From NCBI GenBank assembly GCA_963817075.1, contig CAWFMT010000005.1, forward strand, positions 124,001 to 188,000: 64,000 bases of DNA. Direction: 5' to 3'. Below the pieces are notes generated by a model that worked only from the letters and a program-made list of their open reading frames with translations, was not told where the DNA came from and searched no databases. Made by a program: the position numbers and the translations under genes. This DNA comes from DASPKM01 sp963817075 (GTDB lineage: Bacteria > Bacteroidota > Bacteroidia > Chitinophagales > Chitinophagaceae). Below, in pieces: positions 1 through 8,897 of the stretch (positions within the stretch are counted from its first letter, which is position 1; each line of letters begins with the position of its first letter).

Positions 1-56
1 GATACGGTACAGGTGTCATAATTTATTGGCTATCTTTAAAAAACACATCCCAAATC

Positions 57-1580
57 ATGAAATCGATCCGTGGTACATTGTTAACCTTAATGAGCATCGC
101 CCTGCTCATTGCCTGTAAGAAGGAAAAGAGTTTTGAGAGTGGGGGAACTAATACACTCAATACCGAATGGGAATTCAAGGAAAATAAGGTTTATAAGGGA
201 AAGGTAGATACCGCCTTCCTCGATGATTTTGGCACCTCAATAAATACACTGTTTCTGACGGGTACTTCGTCTGACGGCCAGGAGTTATTAGCTATCCAGG
301 TTATCGGCCTTAACTCCAGTGCACCAGGCACTTATCGCTCTCCAAACGTCTTATTTACATATCTTAACAGCAGGACCTCCCTTTATGAAAGTGATTTGAG
401 TGCTGCAGGCGATTTTACCCTTGTTGTTACCAAGATAGATTCAGTAAGTATATCAGCAACCTTTACCGGTAAGGTAAAGGACTCTTCAGGAGCTTCGAAA
501 ACCGTGACTGAAGGTAAATTCACGGCAAAATTAAAAAATAACGTAGTTAACCCACCTCCTGTTGGTTCCGGCGGAGTTGTTTTTTGGGCAAAAGCAGGTT
601 GTACCGGCGCCAATCCGGCGATCCTTGTGAAGGTGAATAATACCCAAACCGGAACAATCACTTCATTTGTCCCAACTGCCCCAACTGCTTGCGGAGGATC
701 TGGAAATGCTAGTTTCATTCTGCCGCCAGGAACCTATGCATGGACGGCTTATTGCGGATCCACTGATTCAACAAGCGGATCCGTTACCATTGTTGCAAAC
801 CAGTGTGTTTCCCAGGAGGTTTCTTTTGTTCCTCAACCTCCGACTAATTGCAAGATCAGTGATATTGGTTTTTACGACCTGGCAACGAATGTTCCTGTTG
901 CCGGCATTCATGCGGTGTATAATGCAGGAGGACAGGTGACCAATGTGCAATTGATCGATAGCCTATCAAATCAAGTCATCAACAATTTTGTGCTTACTTA
1001 TTCAGCAGGAAAAATTCAGATCGACAATAATCAATCCTTTAATCTTGATGGAAGTGGCAGAGTAACTGAATTCCGTGGCTTCTTCGATCCAACTGATAAT
1101 ACTTCAGATAAAGTGATCATCAAGTATACATATGATGCCAATGGGTACATGAACAAGTACACATTTGAATATGCTGACACGCCTGGAGTAATAAGATGGC
1201 AAGGCATTTTTGAATACACTGGTGGTAATCTTACCAAGATCACTGAAAATGATCCTGCGCTTCCTGCAGCTGGCAAGATTGAAACACTCTATGAATACCA
1301 TACGAATGTTGCCAAAAACTTCCTCTATTTCATTCCTTCATTCGAGATAATTTATTTCCAATCTGCAATCAACGCCGGGAAGTCATCGCAAAACGCTATA
1401 AAGAAAGAAACGGTGAAATACACAGATGGTGCCGGCAATGTGCAAACGCAAGTGACCAATTATGATACTTATGTGATTGATTCGGGAACGAATCCATATG
1501 TGAGAAGTTTCAAGATCACTGGAGATGGAAATTATTATTTCACCGATGTTCGAATTGGATTAAAATATAAATGTCCATAA
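57..1580 (+). CDS. Multidomain surface lipoprotein of unknown function
   Basis: This encodes 507 residues. A hydrophobic signal segment ends in the lipobox LLIAC, so Cys20 is probably lipidated and the protein anchored in the outer or inner membrane. Residues about 35-160 look like a beta-sandwich domain common in Bacteroidota lipoproteins (DUF6252-like). Residues about 172-262 form a Cys-containing domain with the pattern FWAKAGCTG...PPGTYAWTAYCG. The C-terminal half (about 265-507) is rich in Tyr-Thr strands such as YTYDANGYMNKYTFEY, resembling YD/RHS-like or DUF4595-type beta repeats. The domain names are my recollection of similar proteins; no enzymatic function can be assigned. A TATCTTTA box at 31-38 could be the -7 element. 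A strong terminator follows the stop codon. Confidence 0.85.
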   Translation: MKSIRGTLLTLMSIALLIACKKEKSFESGGTNTLNTEWEFKENKVYKGKVDTAFLDDFGTSINTLFLTGTSSDGQELLAIQVIGLNSSAPGTYRSPNVLFTYLNSRTSLYESDLSAAGDFTLVVTKIDSVSISATFTGKVKDSSGASKTVTEGKFTAKLKNNVVNPPPVGSGGVVFWAKAGCTGANPAILVKVNNTQTGTITSFVPTAPTACGGSGNASFILPPGTYAWTAYCGSTDSTSGSVTIVANQCVSQEVSFVPQPPTNCKISDIGFYDLATNVPVAGIHAVYNAGGQVTNVQLIDSLSNQVINNFVLTYSAGKIQIDNNQSFNLDGSGRVTEFRGFFDPTDNTSDKVIIKYTYDANGYMNKYTFEYADTPGVIRWQGIFEYTGGNLTKITENDPALPAAGKIETLYEYHTNVAKNFLYFIPSFEIIYFQSAINAGKSSQNAIKKETVKYTDGAGNVQTQVTNYDTYVIDSGTNPYVRSFKITGDGNYYFTDVRIGLKYKCP

Positions 1581-1606
1581 AAAGCTATTGTGATTAAAAG
1601 AAAATG

Positions 1607-1630
1607 ACCCTCCTGAAAGAGGGTTTTTTT
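1607..1630 (+). terminator. Rho-independent terminator after the lipoprotein gene
   Basis: A perfect 6-bp stem (ACCCTC/GAGGGT) with a six-base loop is followed by an uninterrupted T run to 1630. It lies 27 bp after the lipoprotein stop codon on the same strand. Confidence 0.85.
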
Positions 1631-1635
1631 CTATC

Positions 1636-1870
1636 AAATAAATCTCAAAACCCAAAAAACAATAACCAAAGAATAAGAACAAATTTCAAATTCCAATTTT
1701 TGGTAATTGTTACTTGGTGCTTCGGAATTTCTTTGGAATTTGTGATTTGGTCCTTGGATATTTCCTACTATTTAACCACCAAGACGCTAAGTCGCCACGG
1801 TTCGCTAGGGATTCTTGGCGTACCCTTGCGCCTTTGTTCCTTTGCGGTTAAATCTCGAAATTCCAAAATC
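1636..1870. repeat. Two dispersed intergenic repeat types, back to back
   Basis: Bases 1636-1765 hold the type 'caaatttcaaattccaa ... ggaatttgtgatttggtcc', which recurs near 30229-30366, 39327-39490 and 58935-59060. Bases 1778-1858 hold the type 'ccaagacgctaagtcgc ... gcctttgttcctttgcggttaaat', which recurs at more than eight other spacers in this window. The second repeat ends about 20 bp from the fumC stop codon. No gene is supported here. Confidence 0.7.
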
Positions 1871-1878
1871 CAAAATTC

Positions 1879-3276
1879 TCAGATCTTCCCTACCATATTC
1901 CCAGGCACCACCCACTGGTCAAATTCTTCAGCAGTAACATAGCCTAACTTCACTGCCATGTCTTTCAACGTTGTTCCTTCCTTATGTGCCTTCTGTGCGA
2001 TCTCCGCAGCTTTGTAATAACCGATCTTAGTGTTCAAGGCCGTGACTAGCATCAATGAATTGTCTACATGCTTCCTGATATTCTCTTCAATAGGTTCTAT
2101 CCCAGCAGCACACTTATCATTGAAGCTTACACATCCTTCACCTATCAACCTTGCACTGTGCAGGAAATTGTAAATAATAACGGGCTTGTAAACATTCAGC
2201 TCAAAATGACCATTTGAACCCCCGATATTAATGACTACATCCCCACCCATTACCTGAGCAGCGATCATAGTAATCGCCTCGCATTGGGTAGGATTGACCT
2301 TCCCGGGCATGATGGAGGAACCGGGTTCGTTGTCAGGAATGAATAATTCGCCAATCCCGCTTCTCGGACCGGAAGAAAGCATCCTGATATCATTGGCAAT
2401 TTTCATCAAACTAACAGCCACTGTTTTCAAAGCTCCATGTGAACCAACGATGGCATCATGCGCGGCCAGGGCTTCAAATTTATTTTCTGCAGTCCTGAAT
2501 GGAAGACCGGTTAATTCAGAGATATGACTTGCGACGTTCTCGGAATAACCTGGTGGTGTGTTGATACCGGTTCCAACTGCGGTACCTCCAAGCGCGAGTT
2601 CGGAAAGATGGTCAAGCGAATTCTGAATGGCTTTTAATCCATGATTTAGTTGGGAAACATAGCCGCTGAACTCCTGTCCCAGTGTTAGTGGGGTTGCATC
2701 CATGAAATGAGTTCGACCGATCTTCACAATATCACGGAACGATTTGCTTTTTGATTCCAGCGTATTTCGTAATTTCTCAATCCCAGGGATCGTGGTTTCA
2801 ATCAGAGTTTTATAAGCCGCGATATGCATCGCCGTTGGAAAAGTATCATTTGATGATTGCGATTTATTTACATCATCGTTCGGATGCAGGAATTTTTCTT
2901 TATCGCTCAATTTTCCTCCGTTCAATACATGTCCTCTATAGGCAATTACTTCGTTCACATTCATGTTCGATTGAGTGCCACTACCCGTTTGCCATACCAC
3001 CAGCGGAAAATATTCATCCAATTTCCCTTCCAGGATCTCATCGCAGACACGGCCTATCAAATCTGATTTTTCCTTTGGCAAAAGACCAGCTTCATAATTG
3101 GTAATGGCAGCCGCCTTTTTCAAATATGCAAACGCACGAATGATTTCTTTGGGCATCCTGTCAGTATCCTGCGCAATTTTGAAATTTTCGATGCTGCGCT
3201 GGGTTTGGGCTCCATAATATGCATCGGCGGGAACTCCTACTTCCCCCATTGTGTCTTTCTCAATCCTGAATTCCAT
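1879..3276 (-). CDS. fumC: Class II fumarate hydratase
   Basis: This 465-residue protein has the usual length for class II fumarase, which reversibly hydrates fumarate to L-malate in the TCA cycle and acts as a cytosolic tetramer. The family signature GSSIMPGKVNP is at residues 319-329. The substrate-site stretches TGSGTQSNMNVNE (about 98-109), HPNDDVNKSQSSNDTFP (131-147) and GRTH (187-190) are all present. It starts at an ATG with the conserved N-terminus MEFRIEKDTMGEV. It is monocistronic between two repeat-rich spacers. Confidence 0.97.
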   Translation of the reverse strand: MEFRIEKDTMGEVGVPADAYYGAQTQRSIENFKIAQDTDRMPKEIIRAFAYLKKAAAITNYEAGLLPKEKSDLIGRVCDEILEGKLDEYFPLVVWQTGSGTQSNMNVNEVIAYRGHVLNGGKLSDKEKFLHPNDDVNKSQSSNDTFPTAMHIAAYKTLIETTIPGIEKLRNTLESKSKSFRDIVKIGRTHFMDATPLTLGQEFSGYVSQLNHGLKAIQNSLDHLSELALGGTAVGTGINTPPGYSENVASHISELTGLPFRTAENKFEALAAHDAIVGSHGALKTVAVSLMKIANDIRMLSSGPRSGIGELFIPDNEPGSSIMPGKVNPTQCEAITMIAAQVMGGDVVINIGGSNGHFELNVYKPVIIYNFLHSARLIGEGCVSFNDKCAAGIEPIEENIRKHVDNSLMLVTALNTKIGYYKAAEIAQKAHKEGTTLKDMAVKLGYVTAEEFDQWVVPGNMVGKI

Positions 3277-3329
3277 ACAATAACCTTGGTTTTTTCGTCG
3301 GCAAAGGTAGCACGAAATGGGTTTGAAGG

Positions 3330-3645
3330 TGAAGTCTGTAATGTTTAACCGCCCCTTCGACTTCGCTCAGGACTCGCGAGGACGCAAGGAATAAGTAGTC
3401 AGAAGACAGAAGTTATAGAACTAAGAATCAAGAGTATCGCAAAGGTCGCAAAGGTTTCGCAATGAACGCAAAGACTCATTCTGAAGTTATATTCTTTCTT
3501 TGCGAACTCTGCGAATCCATTGCGCTCTCTGCGTTACCTTTTACCCGGATTTAAATCGTATCGCAAAAGAGGCAAGGGAACGCTAGGAGTCTTCGCGTTA
3601 ACTTAGCGCCTTAGCGTCATTGCGGTTAAATACAAACTTTGAACG
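3330..3645. repeat. Cluster of GCAAAG-type dispersed repeats
   Basis: Bases 3350-3372 contain 'gccccttcgacttcgctcag', the complement of the CCTGAGCGAAGTCGAAGG type. Bases 3429-3640 hold divergent blocks such as 'cgcaaaggtcgcaaagg', 'tctttgcgaactctgcg' and a final 'cttagcgtcattgcggttaaa'. These form long imperfect inverted repeats. No open reading frame is credible. The fucosidase promoter should lie in the last 50 bp, but I see no clear consensus. Confidence 0.65.
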
Positions 3646-3669
3646 GTTGCCTTAGCTGAAATTTCAACA

Positions 3670-5055
3670 ATGAAACAAACATTGATAATTCTTGTCTTCA
3701 CTATCAGTTTGACTTGCACTGGCCAGATTCCCACTACATCTCAATCCAAATGGCATGAGATGGAGTTTTACTTATTCTTTCATTTTGGACCCAACACTTT
3801 TACAAATAAGGAATGGGGTGAAGGCGATGAACCTTCCGCAATTTTCAATCCCACGGACTTGGACACTGATCAATGGTGCCGTATCGCGAAAACTGCTGGT
3901 GCCAAGGGTGTTATTATTACTGCCAAACATCACGATGGGTTTTGTCTTTGGCCAAGTAAGTACTCCACTCATACAGTGCGTGAAAGCAAATGGAAAAATG
4001 GGAAGGGTGATGTATTGAAAGATCTTTCAACCTCTTGCAAAAAATATAATTTAAAATTCGGACTCTATATTTCCCCCTGGGACAGGAACCATCCGACTTA
4101 TGGAACAGCTGCCTATAACGATGTGTTTGTAAATATGATGAAAGAATTATTTACGAACTACGGGCCGATCTGGGAACTATGGTGGGATGGTGCTAATGGA
4201 GAGGGTCCAAATGGAAAGCGACAGGAATATGATTGGAAAAAATTTGAAAACCTTGTGCGAAAAATTTCTCCCTCAACTATCATCTTCAGTGATATCGGCC
4301 CAGATATTAGATGGGTTGGAAATGAAAAAGGTTTTGCAGCTGAAACAAACTGGAATTATCTGGACACAATTGGCTTCAAAAGAGGAATCGGTGCACCACC
4401 GAATGATACTCTCATGCAGGGAAACGAAAATGGAGCTCATTGGCTTCCCGCGGAATGTGACGTTAGCATCAGACCAGGATGGTTTTACCATTCAGAAGAA
4501 GATGACAAGGTGAAGAATCGAAATCAATTATTTGATCTCTATCTCAAATCAGTTGGCAGGGGGGCAAATCTTTTATTAAATGTTCCTCCGGACAGAAGAG
4601 GAAGAATACACGAGAATGATTCCGCTGCTCTTGTTGAATTTAAGAAATTGAGAGATCAAAGTTTCCGGTCGAATCTTGCCATAAAGGCAAAAGGATACCA
4701 GATCCAGCATAATGTAAAAAAAGCCCAGCCATCAATTAATGATGCAAATCCTGCCACGCTATCAACCATCTCTCTTCCCAATCTTCAATCACTGGGCCTG
4801 GAGTTCAGCAGACAAGAAAAAATTAATTGCGTGGTCCTAAGAGAAGACTTAAGAAAAGGTCAGAAAGTAAAACAATACAAGCTGCTGTTGATGGACGATA
4901 AAAATCAACTTCTAAAGGAAATACATGGTACTACTATTGGAAGAAAGAGAATTATCAGATTTGATGAAATATCCATGCATAAAATTTCACTTGAGATTGA
5001 AGTTCAGAAATCTTCTTCGTTGATTTCGGAAATTGAGGTTTATTATATGAAATAA
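3670..5055 (+). CDS. Secreted GH29 alpha-L-fucosidase
   Basis: This 461-residue glycoside hydrolase is expected to release alpha-linked L-fucose from glycans in the periplasm or at the cell surface. A signal peptide covers about residues 1-19. The GH29 barrel motifs are clear: AKHHDGFCLWPSKYS (85-99) and ELWWDGA (169-175). Asp173 occupies the catalytic nucleophile position of the family. The C-terminal roughly 120 residues have the beta-rich character of the usual accessory domain. No SusC/SusD pair or other glycan genes flank it, so it appears to be a stand-alone enzyme. Its natural substrate is unknown. Confidence 0.9.
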   Translation: MKQTLIILVFTISLTCTGQIPTTSQSKWHEMEFYLFFHFGPNTFTNKEWGEGDEPSAIFNPTDLDTDQWCRIAKTAGAKGVIITAKHHDGFCLWPSKYSTHTVRESKWKNGKGDVLKDLSTSCKKYNLKFGLYISPWDRNHPTYGTAAYNDVFVNMMKELFTNYGPIWELWWDGANGEGPNGKRQEYDWKKFENLVRKISPSTIIFSDIGPDIRWVGNEKGFAAETNWNYLDTIGFKRGIGAPPNDTLMQGNENGAHWLPAECDVSIRPGWFYHSEEDDKVKNRNQLFDLYLKSVGRGANLLLNVPPDRRGRIHENDSAALVEFKKLRDQSFRSNLAIKAKGYQIQHNVKKAQPSINDANPATLSTISLPNLQSLGLEFSRQEKINCVVLREDLRKGQKVKQYKLLLMDDKNQLLKEIHGTTIGRKRIIRFDEISMHKISLEIEVQKSSSLISEIEVYYMK

Positions 5056-5420
5056 TCCCGAGCGAAGTCGAGGGATTTAGCTCCATATCCTGAGCGTAGT
5101 CGAAGGATGGAGCAAGATGTTTCGACCTTGCCCCTTGCCAATGGAAGTGAGAATTTATTTCTGTTTTTCGACCTCACCCCTAACCCCTCTCCAAAGGAGA
5201 GGGGAATAAGCCTCTTCAAAGGAGAGCGAGGAAGGGAATATTTTAGTATTGACTACATTTTCATCTCTAGAATATAATGATGTAGGAAGGATTTTCGGAT
5301 AGGCATCGGGATATGCTGAGGGGATTTCCTTGTTGCAAATTTGCGAGCCGGGTACTGCTGCGGATACTTGTACATAGCTTGATCTTACAATGTCCAGCTC
5401 TGCTTTTGCAAATGCATTTG
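5056..5420. repeat. Repeat-rich spacer with three repeat types
   Basis: The spacer contains two copies of the CCTGAGCG-AGTCGA-GGAT type (5058-5079 and 5091-5108) and the palindromic 'acccctctccaaaggagagggg' motif (5180-5206). That motif also occurs in the tandem array at 36255-36657. The remainder (5230-5420) shows no gene or recognisable element. It separates the fucosidase from the first gene of the long minus-strand block. Confidence 0.6.
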
Positions 5421-5948
5421 CTAGCGGCTATTTTTATTTTGTTTGACCTGATAAATCAACTGAACTGTCCCACTTAAAAATTTCTTCGTCTCTATAAGCG
5501 TTAAATGAACTCTCTGTTTCAAGGAATTGACCATAGGTTTTCCTTCTCCCAGCAATACAGGAATGACCGACATATTTAATTCGTCAATAAGATTGAGGTC
5601 TAATAGCGAGGACAACAAATTTGCGCCGCCGTAAACAGCAATATCTTTTCCATCTTGTTCTTTAATAGTCGTCACTAAATTGTGAATGTCTCCTTTTAGC
5701 AGAGTAAAATCTTTCTCAACTAAATCAAGGGAATTTGAAAAAACATAATTCTTAATTCCTGGAAAGGAAACGTTACCAGCTTGCCTAAGTTTGTCATATG
5801 ATTTTCTTCCAAAAAAGAATGTGTCAAATCTTTTCATATGCCCGGCGAAGTCAAAATCTTTGTCCATTTTTATCCAGTCATATTCCCCGTGCGGACCTTC
5901 AATATATCCGTCTAGACTGATGGCAAATCCGGCAATTATTTTACGCAT
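5421..5948 (-). CDS. Dihydrofolate reductase-like protein (RibD C-terminal domain family)
   Basis: This 175-residue protein contains the fold shared by DHFR and the RibD C-terminal reductase domain. Visible marks are MRKIIAGFAISLDGYI at the N-terminus, FFFGRKSYD near residue 50, and the pyridine-nucleotide-binding IAVYGGANLLSSLL near residue 110. It resembles the stand-alone YwjB/YyaP group, whose physiological substrate is not established, so trimethoprim-related folate reduction should not be assumed. It is the first gene at the left end of a 15-kb block in which every locus is on the minus strand. Confidence 0.85.
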   Translation of the reverse strand: MRKIIAGFAISLDGYIEGPHGEYDWIKMDKDFDFAGHMKRFDTFFFGRKSYDKLRQAGNVSFPGIKNYVFSNSLDLVEKDFTLLKGDIHNLVTTIKEQDGKDIAVYGGANLLSSLLDLNLIDELNMSVIPVLLGEGKPMVNSLKQRVHLTLIETKKFLSGTVQLIYQVKQNKNSR

Positions 5949-6032
5949 CGCATTCCTCGTTTATACAAGAGTAGACGCAAAACCCGCGTTGCAAGTTGTT
6001 GTTCCCGAAAATCATTCTGTTCTCACACTTAA

Positions 6033-6674
6033 TTATAAATTTCTTTTGTTGCTTTCAATCGCAATGAACTCTGGCAAATAATTGGGAGTACACCCTTTTG
6101 ATACCATTTCACCTTTATAAAGACCCGTTTTCTTCCCAACTTCAATACAGCGTGTTCGATACTTTTTATCATAAACTCCAATCCAGCCTGCGGTGAAATT
6201 CATTGCCCATTGAACTTCAGGTTCTTCGTTTTCTATTTGTTCTTCAATCGCAGTTAGTAATTCTTCGGTGTTTGGAGGAGGTGTTTGTCCTAGCCAACGC
6301 AAACGAGCCTGGTAATACCAAAAAATTCGTCTTTGAAGTGAAGAAGGACTATTTTCCCACGATTCCATCAGCGCTATTGTTTTCTTGTCTTTAGAAAGTT
6401 GGTTTGCCATTAACCAGTCCATTAGTTGATTTCGCTCATCAAATGGGTGAGCCTGCATATCCTTATCAAGCTTATTAATCAGATCTTGTGAAAGAAGCTT
6501 ATTGTCCATAATCAAGATGGCCAATTGCCTGGGCAAAAATTTCCCGGTTGACCATAGTTCCATAGCCAGTTCGTGATCCTTTTTGATATCCTTAGCAATT
6601 TTCCGTAAGTCACCCAGCTTAGTTTTACTATTGATTTGACCCAAGATGTTTTCTGCTTTTGAAGAGAGTTTCAT
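6033..6674 (-). CDS. DNA alkylation repair protein (AlkD-like HEAT-repeat family)
   Basis: This 213-residue all-helical protein has the conserved C-terminal segment of the DNA alkylation repair family: EVQWAMNFTAGWIG, then KKTGLY, then SKGCTPNYLPEFI. Known members are HEAT-like glycosylases removing bulky or cationic alkylated bases, but small single-copy variants like this are mostly uncharacterised. It sits 84 bp upstream of the DHFR-like gene on the same strand and may be co-transcribed with it. The start is the first ATG of a clean reading frame. Confidence 0.8.
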   Translation of the reverse strand: MKLSSKAENILGQINSKTKLGDLRKIAKDIKKDHELAMELWSTGKFLPRQLAILIMDNKLLSQDLINKLDKDMQAHPFDERNQLMDWLMANQLSKDKKTIALMESWENSPSSLQRRIFWYYQARLRWLGQTPPPNTEELLTAIEEQIENEEPEVQWAMNFTAGWIGVYDKKYRTRCIEVGKKTGLYKGEMVSKGCTPNYLPEFIAIESNKRNL

Positions 6675-6913
6675 ATCAATCTTTTGGTTTGTTTATGCGA
6701 GACATTAAACAAATAATTCTGATCTTAAATAATCGTCCGCTTACTTTCTAGTTGAATGAACTTACTGTTGCTTGTAAAGAACAGGGCTTGCTGGCTGTAG
6801 CGGCAATCGTTGAGCGTCCAATCCCTGATCCGCTGACCAGATCTTTTAGCAGCAAACCTCCTTTTGCAACCAGTTTTTCGTTCACCTGGATGAAAAATTA
6901 AATGCGAATCATT
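6675..6913. other. Spacer with no supported gene
   Basis: There is no convincing ORF. The stretch 6768-6840 (gcttgctggctgtagcggcaatcgttgag...) is GC-richer than its surroundings. It resembles the style of the palindromic spacers further right but lacks a matching second arm, so it may be a worn remnant. Confidence 0.35.
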
Positions 6914-7405
6914 TTATTCGCCGCACTTAAATGGAATTGTTCCTTTATAAACCACTTTGTCAAACTTTGTGACAATCACCTTTACTTGATCACAGCCCGT
7001 GTGATTAATAATGAATTCGTAATCGCCGCTAAAGTTCGGTAAATTCTGATTTTCTACATTTCTTTTACCATTATAGATCGTCACTCTAAGGTTGTCAAGC
7101 TTACCTGTTAACTTTACTTTTGTCCGCTCGGATGGTTGTCCTGCGTCACCTGCTCCAATAATTGTATTCCATAAGGCTATTGTCTTATCATTTAGAACGT
7201 CAAAGGTTGAAGTTGTACTGTCTTTATAGATTAAATAAGCTGATACGTTAAGTCCCGTTGGTGCAGGCGGTATTAGTGGCTCTTTAGTCCTGTCGTCTTT
7301 AACTTCTGTCAATTTCACGTCTTGCACTTTTACTTGTGTCGTCTCGTTGCAACTGAAAAGCAGAAGTTCAATAATAAGGATGAATAGATTTTTAGAGGGT
7401 GTCAT
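6914..7405 (-). CDS. Small lipoprotein of unknown function
   Basis: The start chosen here gives MTPSKNLFILIIELLLFSCNE, about 163 residues, with a lipobox LFSC. Thirteen upstream codons in the same frame derive from the GC-rich spacer repeat and are not counted. The mature part has a disordered Pro/Thr/Lys segment, then beta-rich sequence ending in CDQVKVIVTKFDKVVYKGTIPFKCGE. Two Cys residues about 25 residues apart could form a disulfide. No family is recognised. It lies in the same-strand gene block. Confidence 0.65.
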   Translation of the reverse strand: MTPSKNLFILIIELLLFSCNETTQVKVQDVKLTEVKDDRTKEPLIPPAPTGLNVSAYLIYKDSTTSTFDVLNDKTIALWNTIIGAGDAGQPSERTKVKLTGKLDNLRVTIYNGKRNVENQNLPNFSGDYEFIINHTGCDQVKVIVTKFDKVVYKGTIPFKCGE

Positions 7406-7427
7406 AAGATTGTTTGAAATGGTCACG

Positions 7428-7578
7428 GCTTGACGCTCCCGCATAAGCGGGACAAGTTGTGGCCGTATTCCTGGTCCCTGTGACGTCGGTCAGACAGGTG
7501 TGTCATGGCCGGTACCGCCGGCTATTGCCTCGCGATATTGTCAAAGGGCCTGTTGCCTGCTGGCGTTCGCTACGGCCC
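7428..7578. repeat. GC-rich palindromic spacer, degenerate
   Basis: The spacer contains the hairpin CCCGCATAAGCGGG (7438-7451) followed by ACAAGTTG. The complement of this module recurs inside the repeat at 10243-10450. It also contains GGCCGGTACCGCCGGC (7507-7522). There is no gene. It resembles the other cassette spacers in position and composition, but I could not pair outer AAC/GTT ends, so it is not called as an attC-like site. Confidence 0.45.
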
Positions 7579-8586
7579 TCAATTTTCCACATTGGCTTCC
7601 TCCCCTAAGAACTCTTTATGTAAGTTGTCTATCTCAACTTTATTTTTATAATTGTCGAATAATGGGTTTGGATATTTAGTAACCGCAATTGTTAAATATC
7701 TTCCCAAAGTCTGCCGTCTAAACTTGTTTCTTGTATTAATGGTTTTATCAAATAACGCCAAGGTCTTAGCGTTAGGATACTTTGCCAATGCCTGATAAAG
7801 TATTCTCCATTTGGTATAGTCATAGTATTTGTCCTTCCATTCTTTTTCAAATACTTTAATCAGGAATGGATAAAACGTTGTATCGGGAAATTCTTTAACT
7901 GCCCAAATTGCATAATATTGAGTTTTATCATCAGAGAAATAACTTGCAATAATTTCTTTATCCTGTTGCCTTTTATATTTTGCTAATGCTAAAACTGAAA
8001 CAGGAATTCTTTCATTTAAAGCTATATCCCTTATTCTTTCGTAATATAAGGAGTCGCCGTTGATGTCTTTAATTCTGCCTTCCTTGTGTGCAAGACGAAT
8101 GTTAGGATCGTAAAATAATATACTGTCAACTTTTACAATCCTTGAATAGTTATTTACATAATAGGCACTGTCCTTAGTTGCAAGATAAAAGTTAAACGTC
8201 CGTAGAAAATAGTCGCCGGTCATCTGTTGTGAAACAATGCAGCCTTGCTGTATGGAAACAAGGCTTGTATCATAAAGATGAAACATAACGATTGGAATAA
8301 TATCGACACTGTCTTTTGAGCAAAGAGATTGAAAGGCAGCACACTTGATTGTTGTATTCTTGCTCGCTGTCAAATCCAAAAGTTCTTTTGATGAAGAAAA
8401 TTCGGTCAATCTATTTAAACGGTCATATTGCTTTGACTTAATACCAGGATAACCGATATATAACCCGTCTAATCTGTCATATTTGGCAATACTATCAACT
8501 AGAGATTCCACTTCAGATCTGACTCTCTGCCCCATAGTAAGTGCGGGGAGAAAGCAAATGGCTAATATTTTTAATCCTATGGTCAT
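7579..8586 (-). CDS. Secreted HEAT-like protein of unknown function
   Basis: Translation from the ATG at 8586 gives about 335 residues with a good signal peptide (MTIGLKILAICFLPALTMGQ). The nine in-frame codons before it (MPASVIRAS) lie in the flanking repeat and are probably not translated. The mature sequence is helical and loosely repetitive, with segments such as AAFQSLCSKDSVDIIP, VLALAKYKRQQ and WRILYQALAKYP, suggesting HEAT/ARM-like packing. No family is recognised. The downstream end lies against the GC-rich spacer at 7428-7578. Confidence 0.6.
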   Translation of the reverse strand: MTIGLKILAICFLPALTMGQRVRSEVESLVDSIAKYDRLDGLYIGYPGIKSKQYDRLNRLTEFSSSKELLDLTASKNTTIKCAAFQSLCSKDSVDIIPIVMFHLYDTSLVSIQQGCIVSQQMTGDYFLRTFNFYLATKDSAYYVNNYSRIVKVDSILFYDPNIRLAHKEGRIKDINGDSLYYERIRDIALNERIPVSVLALAKYKRQQDKEIIASYFSDDKTQYYAIWAVKEFPDTTFYPFLIKVFEKEWKDKYYDYTKWRILYQALAKYPNAKTLALFDKTINTRNKFRRQTLGRYLTIAVTKYPNPLFDNYKNKVEIDNLHKEFLGEEANVEN

Positions 8587-8897
8587 TGATGCTCGTATTA
8601 CGCTTGCCGGCAAATGCCAGGGCTTTTTGCTGTGCTGATATTCCCTGCCTGACTGAAGTCGGTCAGGCGGGCGTGATTCGTCAGCCCGAGCGGCTGGCTA
8701 CCGTGTCCAGAGCAAGGCGCCTGGATAAAATTAATACAGTTGATGTAATATTCTGTCGCTCGGCTCTACCTGTGCCCGCCTTCCGGGAATTCGTCAGGGG
8801 GAAGCCCTGCCTGCGTGACGCAGTCAGGCAAGGAAGCTGAATGCCTGACTGGATGATAAGTTCATGATCGTTAAGCCGCCTTAGCACCAAACCAATG
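8587..8897. repeat. GC-rich spacer with two CCTGCCTGAC hairpins
   Basis: There are two strong hairpins: 8643-8676 (ccctgcctgac...gtcaggcggg) and 8806-8834 (ccctgcctgcg...cagtcaggcaagg). Read on the minus strand, the spacer begins with CCGCTAGCATTGGTTTGG directly after the DUF1835 stop codon. That is close to the CCGCTAAC end of the attC-like repeats. The other end (CGTAATACG near 8600) is degenerate. ORFs drawn through this spacer on either strand are not credible. Confidence 0.55.

Noticed and set aside
6740..6904. Possible remnant coding sequence in the spacer
   Set aside because: A short open stretch exists on the minus strand, but no family is recognisable and no start or neighbour supports it.
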